The position numbers were made by a program, and so were the translations under genes. Shown piece after piece: positions 18,406-27,509 of a DNA stretch of 64,000 bases. Each line of letters begins with the position of its first letter. Position 1 is the first letter of the stretch. This DNA comes from Rhodoplanes sp. Z2-YC6860 (GTDB taxonomy: Bacteria > Pseudomonadota > Alphaproteobacteria > Rhizobiales > Xanthobacteraceae), in contig NZ_CP007440.1 of assembly GCF_001579845.1 (NCBI RefSeq), forward strand, positions 8,129,890 to 8,193,889. Reading direction: 5' to 3'. The notes under the pieces are model-generated. The model searched no databases, was not told the origin of the DNA, and worked only from the letters and a program-made list of their open reading frames with translations.

Positions 18406-19251
18406 ATGCTGACCACTGCCTCTGAACCTTTGATGCTGACCGCGCACGGCGCGCAAATTCCGGCGCTCGGCTTCGGCACCTCGCCGATGACCGGCAGCAT
18501 GGCGGCGAGCGAGATGGTCGCGGCGCTCAAAGCCGGCTACCGCCACATCGACGCCGCGCGCAAGTACGGCACCGAGCGGGTCGTCGGCGAAGGCATGCGG
18601 GCGTCGGGTGTGCCCAGGAAAGACATTTTCCTCACCACCAAGGTGTCGCACGAGAACCTGCACGCGGCTGATTTCACCCAGTCGGTCGACGCGAGCCTCA
18701 AGGCGCTCGGCACCGACTATGTCGATCTCCTGCTGGTGCATTGGCCCAATCCGGAGATTCCGCTCGCCGAGACCATGCCGGCGCTGGCCAAGGCGAAGCA
18801 GCAGGGCAAGGCGCGACATGTCGGCGTCGCCAACTTCAACATCACGCTGCTCGATCAGGCCATCAAGCTCTGCCCCGAGCCACTGGTGTGTCTGCAGGCC
18901 GAGTATCATCCCTATCTCGACCAGTCGAAAATTCTGGCCGCATTGCGCCAGCGCGGCATGGCCTTCGTCGCCTATTGCCCGCTCGGCCGCGGCCGGCTGT
19001 TCAACGATCCGACGCTCAACGAAATCGCGCAGTCGCGCGGCAAGAGTATTGCCCAGATCGCGCTGCGCTGGCTGATGCAGCAGGGCGTCGGCGCAATCCC
19101 GCGCTCCTCCAATCCGCAGCGCATCGCCGACAATTTCAAGGTGTTCGATTTCACGCTCAGTGACGACGAGATGAAGCGGATTTCGGCGCTGAAGCGCGCC
19201 GACGGCCGCATCGCCAATCCGGTCGAGCGCGTCAGCGGCGGCTGGGACTAG
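18406..19251 (+). CDS. Aldo/keto reductase (2,5-diketo-D-gluconate reductase-like)
   Basis: A 281-residue NADPH-dependent oxidoreductase with the (beta/alpha)8 AKR fold. The catalytic tetrad is visible: Asp in HIDAARKYG, Tyr in the same segment, Lys in FLTTKVSHE, His in LLLVHWPNP. The cofactor-binding GAIPRSSNPQRIADN segment is at the C-terminal end. ATG at 18406 precedes the conserved LTAHGAQIPALGFGT start; ATG 18433 is an alternative. Single gene. The family reduces ketones and aldehydes, often DkgA/DkgB-like methylglyoxal or 2,5-diketogluconate activity. Confidence 0.88.
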   Translation: MLTTASEPLMLTAHGAQIPALGFGTSPMTGSMAASEMVAALKAGYRHIDAARKYGTERVVGEGMRASGVPRKDIFLTTKVSHENLHAADFTQSVDASLKALGTDYVDLLLVHWPNPEIPLAETMPALAKAKQQGKARHVGVANFNITLLDQAIKLCPEPLVCLQAEYHPYLDQSKILAALRQRGMAFVAYCPLGRGRLFNDPTLNEIAQSRGKSIAQIALRWLMQQGVGAIPRSSNPQRIADNFKVFDFTLSDDEMKRISALKRADGRIANPVERVSGGWD

Positions 19252-19378
19252 GTTGTGACCCCACAAAGTGGGCAGGGCTCGCGCCGTAGGATGACGAATA
19301 TGCGCCAAGCTTTGAGCGCATTATACGCCATCGATAGTCCATTGCGCGACCGGCTTACCCATCCAGGAACGCTTAACC

Positions 19379-20020
19379 ATGCTCACCGTCTATGGCGAAG
19401 GTCGTGGCTTCCGTGTTGTTTGGCTGCTTGAGGAATTGGGCTTGGCTTATCGGCTGCGCCCGGTCGATCTGCTGGCAGCCGAGAAGGATCGCGATTTCCT
19501 CGCGATCAATCCCGCCGGCTTCATTCCCGCCCTGCAGGACGGCGAGACCATCATGGTCGAATCGATCGCGATTCTTCAGTACCTGCTTGCCCGCCACGAC
19601 TCAGGTTCGCTTGCCGTCGCCCCGGACGACCCCGCCTTCGCTTCCTATCTGCAATTTCTCCACTTGGGCGAGGCCGGGCTTGCCGGGCCGATGAACGCCG
19701 TCTTGATCGGCCGCCAACTGGCGCCCGAAGCCGAGCGAAATGCCCGGGTTACCTGCTGGGCACTCGAGACTTTCGAGAGCCGGCTGGGGTTGGTTCTCCG
19801 CCGCCTCGCGGATTGCCCCTATCTCGCCGGCGACCGATTCACTGCTGCCGATATCTCGGTGAGCTACGCTCTCCTGCTCGGCCTGCGAACTGGCAACTAC
19901 GTTCCCGGTTCTACCGAGCGGGACTATCTCGCCCGCACGACGGCACGCCCTGCCTACGCCCGAGCGATGGAAAGCTGCCAGGCCACCAAGGCTTGGGCGG
20001 CGAGATCATCGGGATTGTAG
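19379..20020 (+). CDS. Glutathione S-transferase family protein
   Basis: A 213-residue protein. N-terminal thioredoxin-like domain (MLTVYGEGRGFRVVWLLEE, cis-Pro in INPAGFIPALQDG, then the glutathione gamma-Glu binding VESIAILQYL) and an all-helical C-terminal domain with the N-capping box GDRFTAADISVSY. Cytosolic; conjugates or transfers glutathione, exact substrate unknown. Stand-alone. Confidence 0.88.
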   Translation: MLTVYGEGRGFRVVWLLEELGLAYRLRPVDLLAAEKDRDFLAINPAGFIPALQDGETIMVESIAILQYLLARHDSGSLAVAPDDPAFASYLQFLHLGEAGLAGPMNAVLIGRQLAPEAERNARVTCWALETFESRLGLVLRRLADCPYLAGDRFTAADISVSYALLLGLRTGNYVPGSTERDYLARTTARPAYARAMESCQATKAWAARSSGL

Positions 20021-20052
20021 TGCTCGCTACATCGGAGCGGCCAAGCGCCTGA

Positions 20053-20178
20053 CTGCGTCGTTGCGAACGCTTCCGCCGCGTCGCCACCCGCTTCGACAAG
20101 CTCGCCGCCAATTTCCCCGCCATGGTCCAGCTCGCTTCAATCCGGCCACGGCTCCACGCTCACGAGCCTACGACCTAG
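20053..20178 (+). pseudogene. IS5-type transposase C-terminal remnant
   Basis: A 41-codon frame between stops. From 20059 it reads RCERFRRVATRFDKLAANFP and continues to a TAG at 20176. The FRRVATRFDKLAANF...VQLASIR pattern is the familiar C-terminal end of IS5-family transposases of alphaproteobacteria. An in-frame stop lies directly upstream and no inverted repeat remains. Residue of an old insertion. Confidence 0.6.
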
Positions 20179-20258
20179 GCCAACGGACGACCTGCCCCGC
20201 AACGGATTGGAAACCTCGACCCGGCACACTCGCGTGACGCAGTCGCGTGAGGGCGTGC

Positions 20259-20765
20259 ATGAGCGTTCAGGACCAGCCGGCGATTCTGTCGCACCGAGAG
20301 GCTTCGCCGCACGAGGTTGCGGGCCTCGGCCTCGCGCTGTCGCTCGCGGGGCTTTACTTCATGCTCGGCTCAATCGGCGTACTGCCGATGCCGGACGTCG
20401 ACGGCCCCTCCTTCCTGATATTCGCTGCGGGCATAGCCTTCCTGTTCGCGGGCCTGCTCTGCTTCATCCGGGCGCGGACCGGAATGACTGACAATCAGAC
20501 CACCCGGCCCGAAGCCTCGCCGGGCTGGATCAAGCTGTCCTACCAGACGTTCGGCATCGGCGTGTTGGGCGCGTTCGCCACCATCGGCACCTGGGTCGCG
20601 ATCGGCTCCGGCCCGCACGCCTTCGCAGTGTCGTCGCCGCTCGCCATGCAGACCACCGGCGACCTCGTCGGCCGCACGGTGTTCGGACTTGGCGCGGTCA
20701 TCATATGGATCGGCGTCATCGCGCTCACCGTCAGCACGGTGCGCAAGCTGCTCGATCGCGGCTGA
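20259..20765 (+). CDS. Inner-membrane protein of unknown function
   Basis: A 168-residue protein (a GTG at 20247 would add four residues). Four predicted membrane helices: ~22-42 (LALSLAGLYFMLGSIGVL), ~52-75 (LIFAAGIAFLFAGLLCFI), ~100-122 (GIGVLGAFATIGTWVAIG) and ~140-162 (VFGLGAVIIWIGVIALTV). Both ends are polar. No enzymatic motif recognised. Convergent with the MDR dehydrogenase, 6 nt between stops. Confidence 0.6.
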   Translation: MSVQDQPAILSHREASPHEVAGLGLALSLAGLYFMLGSIGVLPMPDVDGPSFLIFAAGIAFLFAGLLCFIRARTGMTDNQTTRPEASPGWIKLSYQTFGIGVLGAFATIGTWVAIGSGPHAFAVSSPLAMQTTGDLVGRTVFGLGAVIIWIGVIALTVSTVRKLLDRG

Positions 20766-20771
20766 CCGCCC

Positions 20772-21785
20772 TCACACGCGGATCACGATCTTGCCGAAGT
20801 GCGCGCCGGCCGCCATGTGGTTGTAGGCCGCTTTCACCTCGTCGAAGCCGAACACCCTGTCGATCACCGGCTTGATCTTGTTCGCCGCGACCGCGCGGTC
20901 GAGCGCTTCGAACATCTGCGTCGAGCCGACCGAGATGCCCTGGATGTTGGCGCGGCGCCCCATGATCAGGCCGGGGTTGAGCTCGGTCGCAGCGCCACTC
21001 AGGTTGCCGATCATGCTGATCCTGCCGCCGATCTTGAGCGCACCGAACGAGCGCGACAGCGTGCCCTGGCCGCCGACCTCGACGACGTGATCGACGCCGC
21101 GGCCTTGGGTGAATTCCATCGCGGATTTCTCCCAATCCGGCGTGGTCTTGTAGTTGATCGCGTGGCTGGCGCCGAGCGCCTTGGCCTTGGCGAGCTTGGC
21201 GTCGCTCGACGAGGTGATGACCGACTGCATGCCCATGGCATGCGCGAGCTGCAGGCCGAACACGGAAACGCCGCCGGTGCCCTGCAGCAGCACGGTCTGC
21301 CCCGCGATCAGCTTGGCGTGCTCCATCATGGCGTGCCAGACCGTGACGGCGGCACACGGTAGCGTCGAAGCCTCTTCCAGCGACAGATGCGCCGGGAATT
21401 TCACGACGCCGTCCTCCTCCAGCACGACGTATTCGGCGAGCATGCCGTCGATGCCGCCGCCAAGCGCGGTGGCGTGTGCATCGGGCGGCGATTCGCCGCC
21501 GGGCCAGCGCTGGAAGAAGCAGCCCGCGACCTTGTCGCCGACCTTCACACGCCTCACATCGGAGCCGACCTCGACCACCTCGCCGGCGCCGTCCGAGAGC
21601 GGCACGATGTTGTCTGGCACCGGCACGCGATAAGTGCCACGCACGATGCCCAGGTCGCGAAAATTGAGCGAGCAGGCCGCGACCTTCACCAGCACCTGAC
21701 GATGGCCTGGCTTGGGCTGCGGGCGATCGACCTTGGTCAGCGCGTCGATGCCAGCGCCACCCTTCGGCAGTTGATAGGCACGCAT
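20772..21785 (-). CDS. NAD(P)-dependent MDR-family alcohol dehydrogenase
   Basis: A 337-residue medium-chain dehydrogenase/reductase. GroES-like N-terminal domain (SLNFRDLGIVRGTY), Rossmann domain with LLQGTGGVSVFGLQLA (~150-165) and VDHVVEVGG. The four-cysteine structural zinc lobe of classical ADHs is absent, so it falls with the quinone-oxidoreductase/zinc-independent branch. It lies 31 nt downstream of the ICL/PEPM-family gene on the same strand, so the two may be cotranscribed. Confidence 0.85.
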   Translation of the reverse strand: MRAYQLPKGGAGIDALTKVDRPQPKPGHRQVLVKVAACSLNFRDLGIVRGTYRVPVPDNIVPLSDGAGEVVEVGSDVRRVKVGDKVAGCFFQRWPGGESPPDAHATALGGGIDGMLAEYVVLEEDGVVKFPAHLSLEEASTLPCAAVTVWHAMMEHAKLIAGQTVLLQGTGGVSVFGLQLAHAMGMQSVITSSSDAKLAKAKALGASHAINYKTTPDWEKSAMEFTQGRGVDHVVEVGGQGTLSRSFGALKIGGRISMIGNLSGAATELNPGLIMGRRANIQGISVGSTQMFEALDRAVAANKIKPVIDRVFGFDEVKAAYNHMAAGAHFGKIVIRV

Positions 21786-21816
21786 CGTGTCACTCCCTAT
21801 TTCGTTTTCAGGAAAT

Positions 21817-22677
21817 TTAGTTGTTCAGGAAGTCTTTGGACCACTGGGCATAGTCCGCCTGGCGCAGAAGCTTCTTCTGCAAGTCCGCCGAGGCGACATT
21901 CGGCAATTTCGATGGCTTGGTGCCCTCGCGCAGCGCCTTCAGCGTGTTGTAGACGCCCTGCACACCGGCCCAGAATTGATGGTGGCCTTGCAGGCAGACC
22001 CGCACGTTGCGCGCCGAAAGATAGTCGAGGTCCATCATGTCCTCGGGCACACTGCCGAGGAACAGCGGCTTCTTCACCGCCGAGGCCAACGCATCGAGCT
22101 GCTCGCGGTTCTTCAGACCTGCAACGAACAGCATGTCGACGCCGGCGGCTTCATAAGCCTTCAGCCGCGCGATGGTGTCCTCGACGCCGGTGATCGCGAT
22201 GGCGCTGGTGCGCCCGCAGATCACGAGCCGCGGATCCTGCCGGCCGGCGAGCGCCGCGCGCATCTTGCCGACGCCTTCTTCGATGGAGATAAGTTGCGCA
22301 TCGTCGCCGCCGAACGGCACCGGTAGCAACGTATCCTCGATAGTCAGCGCGGATATGCCCGCGTTCTCGAGCTCCTCGACAGTCCGCTTGACGCTCAGCG
22401 CATTGCCGTAGCCGTGATCGGCATCGACGCAGAGCGGCAACGAGCCCGCACGATTGATGCGATAGGCCTGCTGCACGAATTCGGTCAGCGTCAGCACGCA
22501 AAGATCGGGTGCCGCGATCACGCTGAACGAACCGACCGAACCCGCGAACATCATCGCCTCGAAGCCGACATCCGCCGCGATCCTTGCCGAGATGCCGTCA
22601 TACACCGAGGCTGGGAAGATGCATCGCTGGCCTTCGACGATGGCGCGCAACCGTTCGCGCCGCTCGGTCCAATTCAT
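21817..22677 (-). CDS. Isocitrate lyase/PEP mutase superfamily protein, oxaloacetate decarboxylase-like
   Basis: A 286-residue (beta/alpha)8 enzyme. The metal-binding segment VDADHGYGNALSVKRTVEEL and the following IEDTLLP match the oxaloacetate decarboxylase subgroup (Pseudomonas PA4872 type), as does EEGVGKMRAAL. Later, VCGRTS-like ICGRTSAIAI and the QGHHQF segment differ from isocitrate lyase, whose catalytic KKCGH loop is missing. Known family reaction: C-C cleavage of 2-oxo or 2-hydroxy diacids with Mg2+. First gene before the MDR dehydrogenase. Confidence 0.8.
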   Translation of the reverse strand: MNWTERRERLRAIVEGQRCIFPASVYDGISARIAADVGFEAMMFAGSVGSFSVIAAPDLCVLTLTEFVQQAYRINRAGSLPLCVDADHGYGNALSVKRTVEELENAGISALTIEDTLLPVPFGGDDAQLISIEEGVGKMRAALAGRQDPRLVICGRTSAIAITGVEDTIARLKAYEAAGVDMLFVAGLKNREQLDALASAVKKPLFLGSVPEDMMDLDYLSARNVRVCLQGHHQFWAGVQGVYNTLKALREGTKPSKLPNVASADLQKKLLRQADYAQWSKDFLNN

Positions 22678-22863
22678 GATCGTGCCCTTTGATGAAAAAT
22701 GTCCGGCGCCGTTCTAGCACGTCTGCATTGTGTTCCAACGGCCGGGCACACTTGCGGTCAAGTGGCTTTCCGGCCGGTGGACCTGGGACTATGATTTCAC
22801 TCGTACAAGTGTCCGCAGAGACGCGGCAATCACAACCACAGCGACTGGCACTGGGAGGTCACG

Positions 22864-24333
22864 ATGTCTCGCTTCATTCGCGGCGCACGCTTGGCTGCGC
22901 TGCTTGCATCCACCGTTTTGATTTCAACCGCACTCGCCGTTTCGGCATCCGCGCAGTCTTCGCCCAAGGTGGGCGATCCACCGGAAGCGAAGGATATGCG
23001 CCTCGTCGGTTGGAACGACCTCCAGGCGCGTAGCGCCTATCAGCCGACCGTTCACAAGCAGGGCGACCGCTACATCGCCTATATCGGCCATCATGGCGGC
23101 ACACCCGACGTGCCGAAGCCGATGAACCCGCTCACCGGCCAGGCCGAATTCAACGGCACCTCGATCATCGACGTCACCGATCCGTCGAAACCGAAGTATC
23201 TGTTCCATCTGCCGGGACAGGAGGGCAACTACGAAGCAGGCGGCGGCCAGATGACGAGCGTCTGCGACGGCAAGACCTTGCCCAAGGGCGATCCCAACGC
23301 GGTGTATCTTCTGCGCACCTTCGGCGGCCAGGGTCATGAGATCTGGAACGTCGCCGATCCCTCGCATCCGAAGCTCGTTTCCCGGCCGAGCTGGGACCTG
23401 AAGGACACCCATAAGAGCTTCTGGGAGTGCGACACCGGCATTGCTTATCTCGTGTCCGGCGTGCCGAGCTGGCGCACGCGGCGCATGACCGAAGTGTTCG
23501 ATCTCAGCGACCCGGCGCACCCGGTGAAGATCCGCGACTTCGGCCTGGTCGGCCAGGAGCCCGGCACCAGCGGCACGGTGCCGACCGAGCTGCACGGCAT
23601 GATCTCGACCGGCCCGCAGGGCAACCGCGTCTACTTCGGCTACGGCACCAACAAGGGCGGCGTGCTGCAGATCGTTGACCGCGAGAAGCTGCTCAAAGGG
23701 CCAAAGGAGCCGACGCCGGAGAACCTGCGCGCGCCGGTCGTCGGCCAGCTCGACATGATGCCGACGAACGGCGCGCACAGCACCATACCGCTGATGCAGG
23801 TCGCGGTGCCGGAGTTCGCCAAGGACTCCGAGGCCAAGCTGCGCGACTTCGTCATGATCGTCGACGAGCAGATCCGCAACGAATGCCAGGAACCTCGGCA
23901 GATGGTTTGGTTCGCCGACGTCACCATCGAATCGCGGCCAATGGTCGTATCGAACTTCCAGGTGCCGGAGGCGAGCGGCCACTTCTGCGACCGCGGCGGC
24001 CGGTTCGGCTCGCATTCAGCGAGCGAAAGCACTGCGCCGGTGTTCTACAAGAAGGTGGCGTTCGTCACCTACTTCAACGCCGGGATCCGTGCGATCGACA
24101 TCCGCAATCCGTACGCGCCGAAGGAGATCGGCTACTTCATTCCGTCGATCACGGAAGCCACCGACAAGCGCTGCATCAAGGTCGACGGCAAGGACCGCTG
24201 CAAGATCGCGATCCAGAGCAACAACGTGGACACCGACGATCGCGGCTATGTCTACGTCGTGGACCGCGCCAACACAGGCATGCACATCCTTGAGCTGACC
24301 GGAGAGGCGCGCAAGATCGCGGGGCAGCCGTAA
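22864..24333 (+). CDS. Exported LVIVD-repeat (beta-propeller-like) protein
   Basis: A 489-residue secreted protein. Signal peptide 1-30 (LAALLASTVLISTALAVSASAQ). Repeats of the LVIVD kind: SIIDVTDPSKPKYL, EIWNVADPSHPKLV, EVFDLSDPAHPVKI, RAIDIRNPYAPKEIGYF. These form propeller-like blades in a periplasmic or surface protein. ATG 22864 has GGAGG 5 nt upstream. No catalytic motif is recognised. Followed by a dispersed palindromic repeat. Confidence 0.8.
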   Translation: MSRFIRGARLAALLASTVLISTALAVSASAQSSPKVGDPPEAKDMRLVGWNDLQARSAYQPTVHKQGDRYIAYIGHHGGTPDVPKPMNPLTGQAEFNGTSIIDVTDPSKPKYLFHLPGQEGNYEAGGGQMTSVCDGKTLPKGDPNAVYLLRTFGGQGHEIWNVADPSHPKLVSRPSWDLKDTHKSFWECDTGIAYLVSGVPSWRTRRMTEVFDLSDPAHPVKIRDFGLVGQEPGTSGTVPTELHGMISTGPQGNRVYFGYGTNKGGVLQIVDREKLLKGPKEPTPENLRAPVVGQLDMMPTNGAHSTIPLMQVAVPEFAKDSEAKLRDFVMIVDEQIRNECQEPRQMVWFADVTIESRPMVVSNFQVPEASGHFCDRGGRFGSHSASESTAPVFYKKVAFVTYFNAGIRAIDIRNPYAPKEIGYFIPSITEATDKRCIKVDGKDRCKIAIQSNNVDTDDRGYVYVVDRANTGMHILELTGEARKIAGQP

Positions 24334-24344
24334 CTCTCTCCACT

Positions 24345-24449
24345 GTCATTCCGGACGCTGCGAAGCAGCGACCCGGAATCCGGTTAAGCGGACGATCCCG
24401 GTTTGTCTGGATTCCGGGTTCGCGGCCTGCGGCCGCGCCCCGGAATGAC
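24345..24449. repeat. Dispersed palindromic repeat, family A (copy 1)
   Basis: A 105-bp element bounded by GTCATTCCGG and CCGGAATGAC, with an inner pair ACCCGGAATCC / GGATTCCGGGT. The same architecture recurs at 27510. It can fold into a long nested hairpin and resembles the intergenic REP/BIME-like repeats common in Bradyrhizobium-type genomes. It may also serve as a terminator for the LVIVD gene. Confidence 0.75.
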
Positions 24450-24484
24450 GCCTGCGCAGGTTTCGACAGCGCCGCGACGCGCTA

Positions 24485-25530
24485 GAGCGGTTCACAATTT
24501 GACGGAAGCGTATCCGGCGTTTGCGAAGTAGTTGCTGCATTCGCGGGGGCCTATGGTTGTGACGAGGCTGCCGATTTGGCGCCAGACATCGTCGATGGTG
24601 CGCCTTTGAGCCATGCGCATCCAATGTTTGATCTTGGCGAAGGCCTGCTCGATCGGATTGAGGTCCGGCGAGTAGGGCGGCAGGTACCAGAGCCTGGCTC
24701 CGGCTGCTCTTATGATCTGTCGCAGCACGGCAGCCTTGTGGCTTCCGAGGTTGTCCATGACGACAATATCGCCGGCCTTCAGTGCGGGAACGAGTTGCTG
24801 CTGGACATAGGCTCGGAAGCACTCGCCGTTGATCGGGCCATCGAACACGCAAGGGGCTGTGAGGCCGTCGTGGCGGAGCGCGCCGAGGAAGGTCAGCGTC
24901 CGCCAATGACCATGCGGCGCGTAAGCTCGCAGGCGATCGCCCTTGCGTCCCCATCCGCGCAGTGGGGCCATGCTGGTCTTGATCCAGGTTTCGTCGATGA
25001 GACCAAACGCCGTGGATCGAGACCGGCCTGCCAGGATCGCCAGCGCTTTCGTCTGCGGGCGATGTCGGCCCGGGCCTGTTCAAGCGCGAACAGTGTTTTT
25101 TTTGAACCGCAGGTCTTCGCGCCGCAGGAACAGCCACACGGCATTGTGCGAGACCTTTACCCCACGCGCGGCAAGTTCGTCCTTCAGCCCATGCAGGGTC
25201 AGATGCGGGGTCTGTCTGATGCGCTCCAGGATGAAGGCCCGATGCGGATCGAGCACCGGCTTGCGATATCCACCCATCTTGCTCGGCGACACTGAGCCAG
25301 TCGTCCGATAGCGCTGAGACCACTTCACCACCGACGACACCGCCACGCCGAACCGCGAAGCCACCGTCCGGCAGCTCTCACCGTTCCGCACCGCCGCAAC
25401 GACACGCTCACGCAGATCATTGGACAGAGGTCGGGTCATGAGCTGCTGGCCTCCAACCCAGCCAGCAGCTTGAATCACAATTCGAAGCCCAGCGGAATCC
25501 CCAGCGATTCAGAAAAGAAGTGAACCGCTC
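24485..25530 (-). mobile_element. IS630-family insertion sequence with TA target duplication
   Basis: A 1046-bp element. Terminal inverted repeats GAGCGGTTCAC (24485-24495) and its complement (25520-25530), flanked on both sides by TA (24483-24484 and 25531-25532), the hallmark target duplication of IS630/Tc1-mariner elements. It contains one transposase gene, now frameshifted. Inserted within the TAG stop codon of the neighbouring receiver gene. Confidence 0.9.
24492..25439 (-). pseudogene. IS630-family transposase, two frameshifts
   Basis: Start at ATG 25439 (MTRPLSNDLRERVV, helix-turn-helix SCRTVASRFGVAVSSVVKW). The frame runs to a TGA at 25080 just after a run of eight A on the coding strand; the homologous text KKTLFALEQARADIARRRKRW continues in another frame, then returns to the first frame just before IDETWIKTSMAPLRGWGRK. 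The second break looks like one missing base in what is usually LVFIDETW. Catalytic triad elements survive in the last part: Asp in IDETW, Asp in VVMDNLGSHK, Glu in SPDLNPIEQAFAKIK. The net effect restores the frame, so one extra A plus one lost base explain it. A programmed slip at the A-run is possible but does not explain the second break. The stop lies inside the terminal repeat. Confidence 0.8.
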
Positions 25531-26021
25531 TAGGTCGCGGTGATGAATTCCTTCATGTCGATGCGCCGGCGCGGCATCGGAATGTAGTATTTGCCGGCGC
25601 GGACCATGGGCCGCGGATTGAGCAGAATGCCGAGCAGGCGGTGCTGCAACGCCTTGGGCGAGATCGGCTTGACCAGGAGCTCGTTGACGCCGAGCCGGAT
25701 CGCCTCGGTGACGCGCGAGCGCAAGCCTCTGTCGGTCAGCATGATGATCGGCAGGCTCGGCTTCGGAAAGATGCCCGGCGAGCGGACCACGCGCATGACT
25801 TCGGGCCCATCGAGCACCGGGAGATTCCACTCCAGGATCATGACGTCAGGATTGATGTTGCGGATCGCATCGAGCGCTGCGATGCCGTCAACCGCCTCGT
25901 AAACCGCTTTGACGCCGAGATTGGTCAGCATGGTTCGCGTGAGGCGGCGTGTATAGGCATTGGCGTCCGCAACGAGGACGACGAGCGACTCCATCGCCTT
26001 ATCGATCTGCAGCTCGGACAT
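25530..26021 (-). CDS. Single receiver-domain response regulator, phosphoacceptor Asp replaced by Glu
   Basis: A 163-residue protein: a CheY-like receiver (residues ~12-130) plus a short basic tail. The acidic pocket Asp (VLVADAN, D19) and the conserved Lys in LLVKP (K118) are kept, but the phosphorylation site reads MILEWNLPVLDG, with E64 where Asp is expected; codon GAG at 25830 region is unambiguous. Glu can mimic a phosphorylated state, so it may be constitutively active, or it may have lost switching (inference). No output domain and no kinase nearby. The stop TAG is shared with the IS630 target TA. Confidence 0.8.
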   Translation of the reverse strand: MSELQIDKAMESLVVLVADANAYTRRLTRTMLTNLGVKAVYEAVDGIAALDAIRNINPDVMILEWNLPVLDGPEVMRVVRSPGIFPKPSLPIIMLTDRGLRSRVTEAIRLGVNELLVKPISPKALQHRLLGILLNPRPMVRAGKYYIPMPRRRIDMKEFITAT

Positions 26022-26122
26022 ACTTCGTTTACCGTGACGAACGCTTCCCAGGGCGCTGGCACCCTAACGAAGAGGCGCTGTGGTTCCGCTAAACGAATCG
26101 AGGCAATTTTATCGAATTGTAA

Positions 26123-27361
26123 TCAGGTTGTTGCGAGCCGCCGGCCCGACCGCCGCAGCAGCAGCCACGTGGTGATCGACACGTTCCCGAGGTTCCAGCC
26201 GATGCCGTTGAGGAATGCGGCCTGGTACGAGCCGGTCAGATCGAAGATATAGCCCGACATCCAGCCGCCCAGCGCCATTCCGGCGAGCGTCGCCATCAAA
26301 ATCACGCCGAGCCGGACGCCGGCCTCGCGCGAGGCGAAATACTGCCGCACCAGAATGGCGTACATCGGCACGATGCCGCCCTGAAACAAGCCGAACAGCG
26401 CCGAGATCACGTAAAGCGAAATTAAACCATCAAAGAACACGTACAGCACCAGCGCCACGCCCTGGAGCACCGAGCTGATCAGCAGCGTGGCGACGCCGCC
26501 GATGCGGTCCGCAATGAAGCCGGACGAGATCCGGCTGACGAGACCGAAGCCCAGCATCGCCGACAGCATCTCGGCGCCGCGCGCCGGGCCATAGCCGAGA
26601 TCGCCGCAGTAGGCCACGATATGCACTTGCGGCATCGCCATGGCGACACAGCACGCGACGCCGGCGATGCAGAGCAGAATCATCAGTGCGTTGGACGAGA
26701 CACCGAGCGCCGCGCGCGCTTCTGCGGGATCGTGCCCGTTCTGTGCAACCGCGTGCACCGGCGACTTGCGCCGCATGCCGAGCGCGAGCGGCAGCATCAG
26801 GCACAGACAGGCGATACCAACGCCGATCTGGGTGGCGCGCCAGCCGTCGCTCGAAATGAAATGCTGCACCAGCGGAGGCCAGATCACGCCGGAGAGATAG
26901 TTGCCGGACGACGATATGCCGACCGCAAGCCCGCGACGGCGCACGAACCAGTGCGAGATGTCGGCCATCAATGGCCCGAACGATCCGGAGCTGCCGAGCC
27001 CGATCAACGCTTGCGCCAGCGAGAACTGCCAGAGATTGGCCGCCGAGCCGGACAGCAGGTAACCCGCGGCCAACAGCACCGCGCCGGAGACGACCGGCAC
27101 CAGCACACCGAAGCGGTCAGCAAGCCGCCCCATCAGGATGCCGCCGAGGCCGAAGCCCGCCATGGTCAGCGTGAAGGCCAGCGAGACTTCGCCACGCGTC
27201 ACACCGAAGTCGGCCTGCACTGCGGGCAGCGCCACGACGAAAGACCACATGCCGACGCCGCCGACGGTGCCGAGCGCGAGCGACAGGGCAAGTCGGGTCC
27301 AGGCGTAGCCGGAATCGATGTCGGTCGCCGATGGTGATACGGCGTGAGCAGTTGTGGTCAC
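26123..27361 (-). CDS. Major facilitator superfamily transporter
   Basis: A 412-residue protein with twelve predicted helices, in two six-helix halves split near residue 205 by a polar loop (RKSPVHAVAQNGHDPAEA). MFS motif A appears as GILMGRLADRFG after helix 2, and a second-half equivalent as GFIADRIGG. The chosen start is GTG at 27361; the frame stays open to 27454 but the extra residues are not membrane-like and there is no ATG next to helix 1. Overall resembles OFA/monocarboxylate-type carriers of the inner membrane. Substrate unknown; stand-alone. Confidence 0.82.
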   Translation of the reverse strand: MTTTAHAVSPSATDIDSGYAWTRLALSLALGTVGGVGMWSFVVALPAVQADFGVTRGEVSLAFTLTMAGFGLGGILMGRLADRFGVLVPVVSGAVLLAAGYLLSGSAANLWQFSLAQALIGLGSSGSFGPLMADISHWFVRRRGLAVGISSSGNYLSGVIWPPLVQHFISSDGWRATQIGVGIACLCLMLPLALGMRRKSPVHAVAQNGHDPAEARAALGVSSNALMILLCIAGVACCVAMAMPQVHIVAYCGDLGYGPARGAEMLSAMLGFGLVSRISSGFIADRIGGVATLLISSVLQGVALVLYVFFDGLISLYVISALFGLFQGGIVPMYAILVRQYFASREAGVRLGVILMATLAGMALGGWMSGYIFDLTGSYQAAFLNGIGWNLGNVSITTWLLLRRSGRRLATT

Positions 27362-27509
27362 TGGATTTGTTCCCGGCAAAATCCAGGGTTTGTTTAGCAC
27401 CCTGAGCGCGGCGCCGTCTTGGCCGGCCGCTGCAGGCCAGCAATGCCGGCCCATGAAATGTTTGCGCAGCGGGCATCAATGGCGTGAATTGTTGGAGGTC
27501 TTTCACTCG

